Shown: in pieces, positions 7,099 to 16,329 of the stretch
Numbering within the stretch: position 1 is the first letter of the stretch
How the letters are laid out: each line of letters starts with the position of its first letter
Translations under genes and position numbers: made by a program
Source of the DNA: Modestobacter sp. VKM Ac-2984
Lineage (GTDB): Bacteria; Actinomycetota; Actinomycetes; Mycobacteriales; Geodermatophilaceae
Direction of reading: 5' to 3'
DNA length: 64,000 bases
Assembly (NCBI RefSeq): GCF_026967985.1
Contig: NZ_JAPVBJ010000002.1
Coordinates: forward strand, 476,349-540,348
Notes under the pieces: model-generated
Told to the model about the DNA's origin: nothing
Databases searched by the model: none
The model's input: the letters and a program-made list of their open reading frames with translations, nothing else

Positions 7099-10000
7099 GT
7101 GTTCGACAAGGTCCTGGTCGCCAACCGCGGTGAGATCGCCGTCCGCGCCTTCCGCGCCGCCTACGAGCTGGGTGCCGGGACGGTCGCCGTCTTCCCGCAC
7201 GAGGACCGCAACTCCGTCCACCGCCTGAAGGCCGACGAGAGCTACGAGATCGGCGAGCCGGGCCACCCGGTGCGGGCCTACCTGGACGTCGCCGAGATCG
7301 TCCGGGCCGCCCAGCGCGCCGGCGCCGACGCCGTCTACCCCGGCTACGGCTTCCTGTCGGAGAACCCCGACCTGGCCGAGGCCTGCGCCCGGGCCGGGAT
7401 CACCTTCGTCGGCCCCTCGGCGGCGGTGCTCGAGCTCACCGGGGACAAGTCCCGGGCGATCGCCGCGGCCCGCGAGGCCGGGCTGCCGGTGCTGCAGGGC
7501 ACCGACCCCAGCGACGACGTCGACACCCTGCTGGCCGCGGCGGACGCGATCGAGGGCCCGGTGTTCGTCAAGGCGGTCGCCGGGGGCGGCGGGCGCGGCA
7601 TGCGCCGGGTCGAACAGCGCGACCAGCTGCGCAGCGCGATCGAGGCGGCGATGCGGGAGGCGGAGTCGGCGTTCGGGGACGCGACGGTCTTCCTGGAGCA
7701 GGCGGTGATCGACCCCCGGCACATCGAGGTGCAGATCCTGGCCGACAGCACCGGCGACGTCATCCACCTGTACGAGCGCGACTGCTCGGTGCAGCGCCGG
7801 CACCAGAAGGTCATCGAGATCGCCCCGGCGCCGAACCTGGACCCGGCCCTGCGCGAGCGGATCTGCGCCGACGCCGTCGCCTTCGCCCGGCAGATCGGCT
7901 ACAGCTGCGCGGGCACCGTGGAGTTCCTGGTCGACCGCGAGGGCCGGCACGTCTTCATCGAGATGAACCCGCGGATCCAGGTGGAGCACACGGTGACCGA
8001 GGAGGTCACCGACGTCGACCTGGTGGGCAGCCAGCTGCGGATCGCGGCGGGGGAGACGCTCGCGGACCTGGGGCTGACCCAGGAGTCGATCGTGCTCCGC
8101 GGGGCGGCGCTGCAGACCCGGATCACCACCGAGGACCCGGCCAACGGCTTCCGCCCGGACACCGGCCGGATCACCGCCTACCGCTCACCCGGTGGCGCCG
8201 GGGTGCGGCTGGACGGTGCCGCCACCCTGGGGGCCGAGGTGGGCGCGCACTTCGACTCGATGCTGGTCAAGCTCACCTGCCGCGGCCGCACCTGGGACAT
8301 CGCGGTGGCCCGGGCCCGCCGCGCGGTGGCGGAGTTCCGGATCCGCGGGGTCTCGACGAACATCCCGTTCCTGCAGGCGGTGCTGGACGACCCGGACTTC
8401 CGGGCCGGCCGGGTGACGACGTCGTTCATCGAGGAGCGCCCCGAGCTGCTCACCGCCCGCTCCTCGGCCGACCGCGGCACCAAGATGCTCACCTACCTGG
8501 CCGACGTCACGGTCAACGCCCCGCACGGCGAGCGCCCGCACCTGGTCGACCCGGTCGAGAAGCTGCCCCGGCTGGACATGAACCTGGCGCCGCAGGACGG
8601 CTCGCGGGACCGGCTGCGCGAGCTGGGGCCGGAGCGGTTCGCCGCCGACCTGCGTGCGCAGAAGGCCCTTGCGGTCACCGACACCACCTTCCGGGACGCG
8701 CACCAGTCGCTGCTGGCCACCCGGGTGCGCACCAAGGACCTGCTGGCCGTGGCCGGGCACGTGGCGCGGGCGACCCCGCAGCTGCTGTCGATCGAGGCCT
8801 GGGGCGGGGCGACCTACGACGTCGCGCTGCGGTTCCTGCACGAGGACCCGTGGGAGCGGCTGGCCGCACTGCGCGAGGCGGTGCCGAACATCTGCCTGCA
8901 GATGCTGCTGCGCGGGCGCAACACCGTCGGCTACACCCCCTACCCGGAGCAGGTGACGACGACGTTCGTCGCCGAGGCGGCGCGCACCGGGATCGACGTC
9001 TTCCGGGTGTTCGACGCGCTCAACGACGTCGGCCAGATGCGCCCGGCGATCGACGCCGTCCGGGAGACCGGGACGGCGGTCGCCGAGGTCGCGCTCTGCT
9101 ACACCGCCGACCTCTCCGACCCGGCCGAGCGGCTCTACGACCTGGACTACTACCTGCGCCTGGCCGAGCAGATCGTCGAGGCCGGGGCGCACGTGCTGGC
9201 GATCAAGGACATGGCCGGGCTGCTCCGCCCGCCGGCGGCGGCCACCCTGGTCACCGCGCTGCGCGAGCGGTTCGACCTGCCGGTGCACCTGCACACCCAC
9301 GACACCCCCGGTGGGCAGCTGGCCACCCTGATGGCGGCCTGGCAGGCCGGGGTCGACGCCGTGGACGGCGCCAGCGCGGCGCTGGCCGGGACGACGTCGC
9401 AGCCGGCGCTGAGCAGCATCGTCGCCGCCACCGACCACACCGAGCGGGCCACCGGCCTGGACCTGGCGCGCGTCAACGACCTGGAGCCCTACTGGGAGTC
9501 GGTCCGCCGGGTCTACGCGCCCTTCGAGTCCGGGCTGCCGGCGCCGACCGGGCGGGTCTACACCCACGAGATCCCCGGCGGGCAGTTGTCCAACCTGCGC
9601 CAGCAGGCGATCGCCCTCGGGCTGGGGCAGCGGTTCGAGGAGGTCGAGGCGATGTACGCCGCGGCCGACCGGCTGCTCGGGCGGCTGGTCAAGGTCACGC
9701 CGTCGTCGAAGGTGGTCGGCGACCTGGCGCTGCAGCTGGTGGGCGCGGGGGTGGACGTCGAGGACTTCGCCGCCGACCCCGGCACGCACGACCTGCCCGA
9801 CTCGGTGGTCGGGTTCCTCCGCGGCGAGCTGGGCGACCCGCCCGGCGGCTGGCCGGAGCCGTTCCGCTCCCGCGCCCTGGAGGGACGGCGCCCGGCCGAG
9901 CCGCCGGCGGAGCTGGCGCAGGAGGACCTGGCCGGCCTGGCGGAGGATCCGCGGTCGACGCTGAACCGGCTGCTGTTCCCCGGCCCCACCAAGGAGTTCC

Positions 10001-10476
10001 AGGCCCACCGGGAGGCCTACGGGGACACCTCGGTGCTGCCCAGCAAGGAGTTCCTCTACGGGCTGCGGCAGGGCGTGGAGCACTCGGTCGACCTCGAGCC
10101 CGGGGTGCGGCTGCTCATCGCGATCGAGGCGATCTCGGACGCCGACGAGCGGGGGATGCGCACCGTGATGTGCACGCTCAACGGCCAGCTGCGGCCGGTG
10201 TCGGTGCGGGACCGGTCCGTCACCTCCGACGTCCAGCCCACCGAGAAGGCCGACCGCAGCGACCCGGGTCAGGTGGCCGCACCGTTCGCCGGGGTGGTCA
10301 GCCTGTCGGTCAGCGAGGGCGACACGGTCGAGGCCGGGGCCCAGCTGGCCACCATCGAGGCGATGAAGATGGAGGCCGCGATCACCGCGCCGCGGGCCGG
10401 CACGGTCTCCCGGGTGGCGATCAGCGCCGTCCAGCAGGTCGAGGGCGGTGACCTGCTCGTCGTCCTGGGTGGCTAG
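7099..10476 (+). CDS. pyc: Pyruvate carboxylase
   Basis: 1125-aa biotin enzyme that carboxylates pyruvate to oxaloacetate (anaplerosis, gluconeogenesis). Domain order: biotin carboxylase at about 1-450 (VANRGEIAVR, glycine-rich AGGGGRGMRRV, EMNPRIQVEHTVTEE), carboxyltransferase at about 530-800 (TDTTFRDAHQSLLATRVR), a PYC-type linker domain, and a C-terminal biotinyl domain with the carrier lysine K1090 in EAMKMEA. Length is normal for single-chain pyruvate carboxylase. The GTG at 7099 is preceded by AGAGGGG; the frame is open further upstream but without homology. The stop shares a CTAG with the convergent SDR. It works opposite PEP carboxykinase at 36592 at the same metabolic node. Confidence 0.97.
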   Translation: MFDKVLVANRGEIAVRAFRAAYELGAGTVAVFPHEDRNSVHRLKADESYEIGEPGHPVRAYLDVAEIVRAAQRAGADAVYPGYGFLSENPDLAEACARAGITFVGPSAAVLELTGDKSRAIAAAREAGLPVLQGTDPSDDVDTLLAAADAIEGPVFVKAVAGGGGRGMRRVEQRDQLRSAIEAAMREAESAFGDATVFLEQAVIDPRHIEVQILADSTGDVIHLYERDCSVQRRHQKVIEIAPAPNLDPALRERICADAVAFARQIGYSCAGTVEFLVDREGRHVFIEMNPRIQVEHTVTEEVTDVDLVGSQLRIAAGETLADLGLTQESIVLRGAALQTRITTEDPANGFRPDTGRITAYRSPGGAGVRLDGAATLGAEVGAHFDSMLVKLTCRGRTWDIAVARARRAVAEFRIRGVSTNIPFLQAVLDDPDFRAGRVTTSFIEERPELLTARSSADRGTKMLTYLADVTVNAPHGERPHLVDPVEKLPRLDMNLAPQDGSRDRLRELGPERFAADLRAQKALAVTDTTFRDAHQSLLATRVRTKDLLAVAGHVARATPQLLSIEAWGGATYDVALRFLHEDPWERLAALREAVPNICLQMLLRGRNTVGYTPYPEQVTTTFVAEAARTGIDVFRVFDALNDVGQMRPAIDAVRETGTAVAEVALCYTADLSDPAERLYDLDYYLRLAEQIVEAGAHVLAIKDMAGLLRPPAAATLVTALRERFDLPVHLHTHDTPGGQLATLMAAWQAGVDAVDGASAALAGTTSQPALSSIVAATDHTERATGLDLARVNDLEPYWESVRRVYAPFESGLPAPTGRVYTHEIPGGQLSNLRQQAIALGLGQRFEEVEAMYAAADRLLGRLVKVTPSSKVVGDLALQLVGAGVDVEDFAADPGTHDLPDSVVGFLRGELGDPPGGWPEPFRSRALEGRRPAEPPAELAQEDLAGLAEDPRSTLNRLLFPGPTKEFQAHREAYGDTSVLPSKEFLYGLRQGVEHSVDLEPGVRLLIAIEAISDADERGMRTVMCTLNGQLRPVSVRDRSVTSDVQPTEKADRSDPGQVAAPFAGVVSLSVSEGDTVEAGAQLATIEAMKMEAAITAPRAGTVSRVAISAVQQVEGGDLLVVLGG

Positions 10477-11237
10477 CGGGCGGTCCAGCCGCCGTCCACG
10501 GTCAGGGTGTGCCCGGTGACCAGCGAGGCCGCCGGGGAGGCCAGGAAGGCCACGGCGGTGGCGACCTCCCCCGGCCGGCCGATCCGGTGCAGCGCGGCGA
10601 TCCGGTCGACGACGTCGGCGCGGAACGCCGGGTCCGACAGCGCCGGCTCGGTGCCCGGCGTCTCGATGAAGGTGGGGGCCACCGCGTTGACCCGGATGCC
10701 CAGCTCCCCCCACTCGACGGCCAGGCAGCGGGTCAGGTGGATGACCGCGGCCTTCGCGGTGCAGTAGGCGGACTCCCCGGGCAGCGCGACCAACCCGGCC
10801 TGCGAGGCGACGTTGACGATCGCCCCACCACCGGCCCGGGCCATGTGCCGGGCGGCGTGCTGGGCGAGGAAGAACGTCGAGCGGGTGTTGCGCGACCACA
10901 CGTCGTCGAAGTCCGCCTCGGTCAGCTCCAGCGCCGATGCCATCACCCCGCCGCCGGCGTTGTTGACCAGCACGTCGACCGACCCGAGCTCGTCGACCAC
11001 CCGGTCGATCGCCGCCCGGCTCTGGGCCAGGTCGGTGACGTCCATCGGGACGGCGACCACCCGGCGTCCGAGCGCGGTGATCTCCCCGGTGAGCCCGCCG
11101 TCGGAGGTGACGTCCCGGAGGCCCAGGCCGACGTCGGCGCCGGCGGCCGCCAGCTCCAGGGCGATCGCCCGGCCGAGGCCACGCGCCGCCCCCGTGACCA
11201 CCGCGACCTGGCCTGCGAGCGCGCTGCTGTCCGTCAT
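10473..11237 (-). CDS. Short-chain dehydrogenase/reductase (3-oxoacyl-ACP reductase-like)
   Basis: 254-aa classical SDR. Motifs seen: VTGAARGLGRAIA for NAD(P) binding, VNNAGGG, catalytic S145, Y158 and K162 (SAYCTAKAA), and the C-terminal GHTLTVDGG typical of FabG-like and sugar-dehydrogenase-like members. The ATG at 11237 follows GGGGAGG. Its TAG lies on the same CTAG tetranucleotide as the pyruvate carboxylase TAG, so the two genes end with interlocked stop codons. It diverges from the NhaA-fusion gene. The substrate cannot be read from sequence. Confidence 0.9.
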   Translation of the reverse strand: MTDSSALAGQVAVVTGAARGLGRAIALELAAAGADVGLGLRDVTSDGGLTGEITALGRRVVAVPMDVTDLAQSRAAIDRVVDELGSVDVLVNNAGGGVMASALELTEADFDDVWSRNTRSTFFLAQHAARHMARAGGGAIVNVASQAGLVALPGESAYCTAKAAVIHLTRCLAVEWGELGIRVNAVAPTFIETPGTEPALSDPAFRADVVDRIAALHRIGRPGEVATAVAFLASPAASLVTGHTLTVDGGWTAR

Positions 11238-11353
11238 CGTCGTCCTCCCCGTCCCTCGTCCCGCCGGACGGTCGTCCGGTGGGCAGCGCCGGGGCGACGG
11301 ACGCGACGTCCGACGGATCCCGCCCCGTCACATCCGCAGGGTAGGAAGACCGG

Positions 11354-14008
11354 GTGAGCGCACCGGTACGGACCACTGCACGGTCGGGGTCCGGTCACCT
11401 CCTCGCCCAGCTGTCGGCGCAGGCCCGGCGCATGCTGCAGACCGAGGCGGCCAGCGCCGGGCTGCTCGTCGTGGCCACCGCGCTGGCGCTGATCTGGGCG
11501 AACTCGCCGTGGGGCGACAGCTACGAGGCCTTCTGGCACACCGAGCTCTCCTTCGAGGTCGGCTCGACCGGCGTCGCGATGGACCTGCGGCACTGGGTCA
11601 ACGACGGCCTGATGGTGTTCTTCTTCTTCCTCATCGGCATGGAGGTGCGCCGCGAGCTGTCGATGGGGGAGCTGACCGAGCGCAGCCGGCTCTCCGTCCC
11701 GGCCCTCGGCGCGATCGCCGGGTTGGCGGTGCCGGCGGGCCTCTACCTCGCGATCAACGCCGGTGGGCCCGGTGCGCAGGGCTGGGGCATCCCGATGGCC
11801 ACCGACACCGCCTTCGTCCTCGGCGCGCTGGCGCTGGTCGGCTCCCGCTGCCCCACCCAGCTGCGGGTCTTCCTGCTGTCGCTCTCCGTCGTCGACGACA
11901 TCGGCGCGCTCACCGTCATCGCGGTCTTCTACTCCGACGACATCGACCTCCTCGCCCTCGGCGTCGCGGGGCTGTGCGTGGTCGCCTTCGCGCTGCTCAC
12001 CCGGTTGCAGGTGTGGCGCGGGCCGGCGTACTTCGCCGTCGGCGTGGTCATGTGGCTGGCGATGCACGCCTCCGGGGTGCACGCCACCATCGGCGGGGTC
12101 GTGCTGGGCCTGCTGGTCAGCGCCTACACGCCGCGCCGGCAGGAGGTGGAGTCCGCGGGCACGCTGGCCCGCGCCTTCCGGCAGGCCCCCGACGTCGCGC
12201 TGGCCCGGCGGGCGAAGCTGTCGGTGGAGCGGGCCATCTCGCCGAACGAGCGGATCGGCGCGCTGCTGGTGCCGTGGAGCGGGTACGTCGTCGTCCCGGT
12301 GTTCGCGCTGGCCAACGCGGGCGTGCAGTTCGACACCGAGCTGCTGGACCGGGCGCTCACCTCCCCGATCACCGTGGGCGTCTTCGTGGGCCTGGTCGTC
12401 GGCAAGTTCGTCGGCATCGGGCTGGCCTCGACCCTCGCCGTCCGCTTCGGCATGGGCTCGCTGCCGCCCGGGGTGACGCTGGCCGCTGTCTGGGGCGGGG
12501 CGGCGCTGTCCGGCCTGGGCTTCACCGTCTCGCTGTTCGTCGCCGACCTGGCCTTCGACGACGCGGCGCTGCGCGAGGAGGCGATGGTCGGCGTCCTCGC
12601 CGCCGGCGTCGTCGCCGCCGCGCTGGGCGCGGTCTGGTTCTGGGCGCTGGGACGGCGCTCGCCCCAGGTGGCCCGCACCGGGCCCCGGCAGCTGGACCCA
12701 CCGGTCGACCCGGCGGTCGACCACCTCCGCGGCCGGGCCGACGCGCCGCTGACCCTGGTCGAGTACGGCGACGTCGAGTGCCCGTTCTGTGGCCGCGCGA
12801 CCGGGGTGGTCGAGGAGCTGCGGCACCGGTTCGGCGACGACCTGCGGTACGTCTTCCGGCACCTGCCGCTGCCCGACGTCCACCCGCACGCCGAGCTCGC
12901 CGCCGAGGCGACCGAGGCCGCCGGCGCGCAGGGCGCCTTCTGGACGATGCACGACCGACTGTTCGCCCACCAGGACCAACTGGAGGCCGACCAACTGCTC
13001 GACCACGCCGCCGCGCTCGGGCTGGACCTCGGCCGGTTCGCCGCGGAGCTGGGCAGCGGTGCCCACGCGGCCCGGGTGCGCGCCGACGTGGTCGGCGCCG
13101 AGGCCAGCGGCGTGCGGGGCACCCCGACGTTCTTCGTCAACGGCGTCGGGCACGACGGCCCGACCACCACCGAGGCGCTCGCCGCCGCGCTGGTCGCCTC
13201 CGACCCGCGCGGTCCCGGCCACGGCAGCCTGCTGCCGGTGACCGAGCCGGTCGCCCCGGCTCGGTCCTCGGTCGCCCTCTCCCCGGCCGCCGAGCTGCCG
13301 GCGATCAGCGCGCTGCCCGGCGAGCGCCTGGCCGAGACGCCGGACGACGGGGCCTCCCCGCGACTGTCCGAGGCGCACATCGCCGTGCTGCGGCGGGTGG
13401 GGCGCCGCCAGCGCACCGTCCGCGGGCAGGTGCTGCTGCGCTCGGGGCAGGCGGAGTTCGACTTCTTCGCCGTCCTCGCCGGCACCGTGGCGGTGGTCGA
13501 GGGGCCGCTGGACGGCGGGCCGGACGGCGGCAAGCGGGTCGTGGCCGTCCACGGGCCGGGCCGGTTCCTGGGTGGGCTGAACATGCTGGCCGGGCAGCGG
13601 CCGGTGCGATCGCTGGTGGCCGCCGAGGACGGCGAGGTGCTGGTGCTCAGCCTGGAGCAGCTGCGCGCCGTCTTCACCCGGGACCGCGGCCTGGCCGACG
13701 TCATCACCCGGTCGTTCCTGCTGCGCCGGGCGATGCTCATCGGGCAGGCGAGCGGGCTGCGGGTGGTCGGCGACCGGCGCTGGCCGGCCAGCACCGAGCT
13801 GCGGGCCCAGCTGGCCGAGGACGGCGTGCCGCACACCTGGTTGGACCCGGCCGAGGACGCCGCAGCCGCCCGGCTGCTCGCCGAGATCGGCGGCGAGGAG
13901 GCGACCTCGCCGGTCGTGCTCACCCCCGACGGCCGGGTGCTGGTCGAGCCGACCCGCGAGGAGCTGGCCCGCTTCGCCGGCGCCTCGCGCGACCTGACGA
14001 CGACATGA
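11354..14008 (+). CDS. nhaA: Na+/H+ antiporter NhaA fused to DsbA, CNB-like and glutaredoxin-like domains
   Basis: 884-aa multidomain protein. Residues ~20-432 are a full NhaA antiporter, with the ion-binding pair D181-D182 (VVDDIGAL), MATDTAF and GMEVRREL. Residues ~455-620 are a DsbA/thioredoxin-fold domain with active-site CPFC (476-479) and cis-proline in GTPTFF; NhaA-DsbA fusions are known in actinobacteria. Residues ~672-797 resemble a cyclic-nucleotide-binding domain (GPGRFLGGLNMLAGQRP) but lack the usual FGE motif, so nucleotide binding is doubtful. Residues ~803-876 resemble the small glutaredoxin-like linker found in CNB-thioredoxin reductases, without CxxC. The oxidoreductase half of such enzymes is absent. 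The GTG at 11354 follows AGGAAG; the stop overlaps the next gene (ATGA). Periplasmic versus cytoplasmic placement of the tail is unresolved. Confidence 0.9.
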   Translation: MSAPVRTTARSGSGHLLAQLSAQARRMLQTEAASAGLLVVATALALIWANSPWGDSYEAFWHTELSFEVGSTGVAMDLRHWVNDGLMVFFFFLIGMEVRRELSMGELTERSRLSVPALGAIAGLAVPAGLYLAINAGGPGAQGWGIPMATDTAFVLGALALVGSRCPTQLRVFLLSLSVVDDIGALTVIAVFYSDDIDLLALGVAGLCVVAFALLTRLQVWRGPAYFAVGVVMWLAMHASGVHATIGGVVLGLLVSAYTPRRQEVESAGTLARAFRQAPDVALARRAKLSVERAISPNERIGALLVPWSGYVVVPVFALANAGVQFDTELLDRALTSPITVGVFVGLVVGKFVGIGLASTLAVRFGMGSLPPGVTLAAVWGGAALSGLGFTVSLFVADLAFDDAALREEAMVGVLAAGVVAAALGAVWFWALGRRSPQVARTGPRQLDPPVDPAVDHLRGRADAPLTLVEYGDVECPFCGRATGVVEELRHRFGDDLRYVFRHLPLPDVHPHAELAAEATEAAGAQGAFWTMHDRLFAHQDQLEADQLLDHAAALGLDLGRFAAELGSGAHAARVRADVVGAEASGVRGTPTFFVNGVGHDGPTTTEALAAALVASDPRGPGHGSLLPVTEPVAPARSSVALSPAAELPAISALPGERLAETPDDGASPRLSEAHIAVLRRVGRRQRTVRGQVLLRSGQAEFDFFAVLAGTVAVVEGPLDGGPDGGKRVVAVHGPGRFLGGLNMLAGQRPVRSLVAAEDGEVLVLSLEQLRAVFTRDRGLADVITRSFLLRRAMLIGQASGLRVVGDRRWPASTELRAQLAEDGVPHTWLDPAEDAAAARLLAEIGGEEATSPVVLTPDGRVLVEPTREELARFAGASRDLTTT

Positions 14009-15003
14009 GGTCGCTCGACGAGGAGCTCACCGACCTGGCCGACCACTATCGGTGGTTCGCGCAGGTGGAGGCCGCCCCGCTCTCCCCTCGCTACGCCGAG
14101 CTCGCCGCCGCGGTCGCCGAGGACGCCGACGTCCTGGCCTTCCTCGGCACCCTGCCGCGACCCAAGCGACAGGCGAACCTGCTGCTCGGGGCCCTGCAGT
14201 ACCTGCACGTCGGCCCGCCGGCCGACGGCGTCGAGCTGCACCGGTGGGTCACCGGCGACGCAGACCGGCTGCGGGAGACGATGCTCGCCCGGGCCACCCA
14301 GACCAACGAGGCCGCCCGCTGCGCGGCCCTGCTGCCGGTGCTGGCCGGCCTGCCGGGGCCGCTGGCGCTGATCGAGGTCGGCGCGTCGGCGGGGCTGTGC
14401 CTCTACCTAGACCGGTACGGCTACGAGTACTCCGACGGCGTCCGGGTCGGACTCCCCAGCCCGGTGCAGCTGAGCTGCGAGGTCACCGGAACCGGGCTGG
14501 TCCCGGGCGGGATGCCGGAGGTGGTGCGGCGGGCCGGGATCGACCTGAATCCGCTCGACCCCGCCGACCCCGACGACGTCGCCTGGCTGCAGGCGCTGAT
14601 CTGGCCGGGCATGGAGGAGCGACGCGACCGGCTCACCGCCGCGGCCGCGATCGCCGCCCGGGAGCCGGCCGAGATCCGGCGGGGCGACCTGGTCGAGGAG
14701 CTGCCCGGGCTGGTCGCCGCGATGCCGGTCGAGGCCACCGTCGTCGTCTTCCACACCGCGGTGCTGGCCTACCTGCCGGCGCCGGCGAAGGAGGCGTTCG
14801 CCGAGCTGGTCACCGGGCTGCCGGTGCGCTGGGTCTCCCAGGAGGGGGTGGGCGTGCTGCCCGCCGTCCGCGATCGGCTGCCCGAGCCACCGGCGCCCGA
14901 CGAGGTCCGGTTCCTGCTGGCCCTGGACGGCGAGCCGCTGGCGTACACCGCCGCCCACGGCGGCCGGATCGACTGGCTCCCCGCCGCCGCCCTCAGGCGT
15001 TGA
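14005..15003 (+). CDS. DUF2332 family protein
   Basis: 332-aa DUF2332 protein of unknown function. The central LIEVGASAGLCLYLDRYGYEY segment resembles a Rossmann-like or SAM-binding glycine motif, and the family is sometimes suspected to be methyltransferase-related, but no activity follows from this. The N-terminus (DHYRWFAQVEAAPLSPRYAELA) and the central LARATQTNEAARCA are typical family segments. Its ATG overlaps the stop of the NhaA fusion (ATGA), so the two are probably translated together, which may or may not mean shared function. It ends in a long inverted repeat. Confidence 0.85.
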   Translation: MRSLDEELTDLADHYRWFAQVEAAPLSPRYAELAAAVAEDADVLAFLGTLPRPKRQANLLLGALQYLHVGPPADGVELHRWVTGDADRLRETMLARATQTNEAARCAALLPVLAGLPGPLALIEVGASAGLCLYLDRYGYEYSDGVRVGLPSPVQLSCEVTGTGLVPGGMPEVVRRAGIDLNPLDPADPDDVAWLQALIWPGMEERRDRLTAAAAIAAREPAEIRRGDLVEELPGLVAAMPVEATVVVFHTAVLAYLPAPAKEAFAELVTGLPVRWVSQEGVGVLPAVRDRLPEPPAPDEVRFLLALDGEPLAYTAAHGGRIDWLPAAALRR

Positions 15004-15062
15004 TCATCGGCATCTGGACGCCCGACACGCCGGGCGGGCCCACCGATCGCCGATGATCAACG
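14998..15062. terminator. Long inverted repeat, bidirectional terminator candidate
   Basis: Perfect 14-bp arms CGTTGATCATCGGC (14998-15011) and GCCGATGATCAACG (15049-15062) with a 37-nt GC-rich spacer. The left arm holds the TGA of the DUF2332 gene; the right arm ends 4 bp before the stop of the convergent YgiC-like gene. Confidence 0.6.
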
Positions 15063-15066
15063 GTGA

Positions 15067-16329
15067 TCAGGCCGACCAGGTGGTGTTCGGCGGGCGGCGG
15101 TGGTCGATGGTGTGCGGCACGAAGAAGGACAGGTCGTCGGTGATCAGCCCGTCGGACTCCCGGATGCCCAGGCCCGCGGCCTCGCCGTCGACCACCCAGG
15201 TGCCGAGCACCGGGTGGTGCGGGCCGTCAGGGCCGGCGAAGTCGGGCAGCGCGCACAGCTGCTGCACGACCCAGCCCTCCGCGCCGTACTTCCCGCCGAG
15301 CGAGGCCAGCGGCTCGCCGCCGGGGGCGAACAGCTCGACGTTGTTGCCCTCCCGGCCGAACAGCGGCTTGCGGGCGTAGCCGGTCTGCTCCAACTCGGCC
15401 GCCCGCGGGTCGTCGGCGAAGTAGGCGCGGAGCAGGTGCTTGCCGATCACCGGGTCGTCGGCGTAGCGCTGCCACAGCACCGGCAGCAGCCCCTTGTTCG
15501 ACCACAGCATCTTCCAGATCGGCTCGATCCAGGTCGTGCCGTCGGGGGTCCACAGGTCGGCGATCACCGAGGGGCCGTACGCGTCCTCGAGCAGCCACTC
15601 CCAGGGGTAGAGCTTGAAGACGACGTCGATCCGGTTGCCCTTGGGGTCGTAGAACCGGGCGTCGCCGGTGTCCAGGGCCAGCTCCTCGGTGGTCATCACC
15701 ACCGTCTCGTAGCCGGCCCGCTGGACGGTGTCCGCCAGGTAGGCCACCGTCATCCAGTCCTCACCGCTGCGGTCGCCGTTGGTCCAGGCGAGGTGCACCC
15801 GGGGACGGCGGCCGTGCTCGGCCTCCCAGCGTGACAGGTTGCGCCGCCAGGCCTCGACCAGCCGGTCGTCGAGCTGGTTCCACTGGTCGCGGCCCTGGCC
15901 GGTCTCCAGGTGCCAGGCCCACTGCACGACCGCGGCCTCGACCAGCGAGGTCGGGGTGTCGGCGTTGAACTCCAGCAGCCGGGGCGCGCCCTCGCCGTCC
16001 CACCACAGGTCGAAGCGGCCGTAGACGCTGGGCGGCTCGGACTCCCAGGTGGCCTTGATGACCTCGCGGGCGTCGCGCGGGATCCGCATCCGGTCCAGCA
16101 GCCGCTCGTCGGCCAGCGCCACGTCACCGGCCTCCACGCAGGCGGCGAAGAGCTGGTCGGTCACGTGGGCCAGGTGGTCGATCTCGGCGGAGGTGAAGTC
16201 GTAGAAGACGTCCTCGCGCCAGTACGACCGGGTCTCGCCGCCCGGGACGGTCGTCTTGTTGTAGACCAGCCCCTGGCTCTCGATCTCGGCCTCCCAGCCG
16301 CGCCGGGCCGTGCCGTAGAGACGCCTCAT
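15067..16329 (-). CDS. Glutathionylspermidine synthase-like ATP-grasp protein (YgiC family)
   Basis: 420-aa ATP-grasp amide ligase-like protein of the glutathionylspermidine synthase/YgiC family. Family-type segments include WREDVFYDFTSAEIDHL, YGRFDLWWDGEGAPRLLEFNADTPTSLVEA and KPLFGREGNNVEL, which cover the substrate and ATP sites. It lacks the amidase domain of true glutathionylspermidine synthetase. Actinobacteria lack glutathionylspermidine, so the substrate is unknown. The ATG at 16329 overlaps the TGA of the upstream lipoprotein gene (ATGA). The pair matches the ygiB-ygiC arrangement known from enterobacteria. Confidence 0.88.
   Translation of the reverse strand: MRRLYGTARRGWEAEIESQGLVYNKTTVPGGETRSYWREDVFYDFTSAEIDHLAHVTDQLFAACVEAGDVALADERLLDRMRIPRDAREVIKATWESEPPSVYGRFDLWWDGEGAPRLLEFNADTPTSLVEAAVVQWAWHLETGQGRDQWNQLDDRLVEAWRRNLSRWEAEHGRRPRVHLAWTNGDRSGEDWMTVAYLADTVQRAGYETVVMTTEELALDTGDARFYDPKGNRIDVVFKLYPWEWLLEDAYGPSVIADLWTPDGTTWIEPIWKMLWSNKGLLPVLWQRYADDPVIGKHLLRAYFADDPRAAELEQTGYARKPLFGREGNNVELFAPGGEPLASLGGKYGAEGWVVQQLCALPDFAGPDGPHHPVLGTWVVDGEAAGLGIRESDGLITDDLSFFVPHTIDHRRPPNTTWSA

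Noticed and set aside
8185-11376. 1063-codon minus-strand reading frame opposite pyruvate carboxylase and the SDR
   Set aside because: Arg/Gly/Pro-rich low-complexity product without family motifs, exactly antisense to well-supported genes; an artefact of very high GC.
14998-15062. Inverted repeat as ends of a miniature transposable element
   Set aside because: Spacer of 37 bp, no target-site duplication seen, and position between convergent stops makes a terminator more likely.
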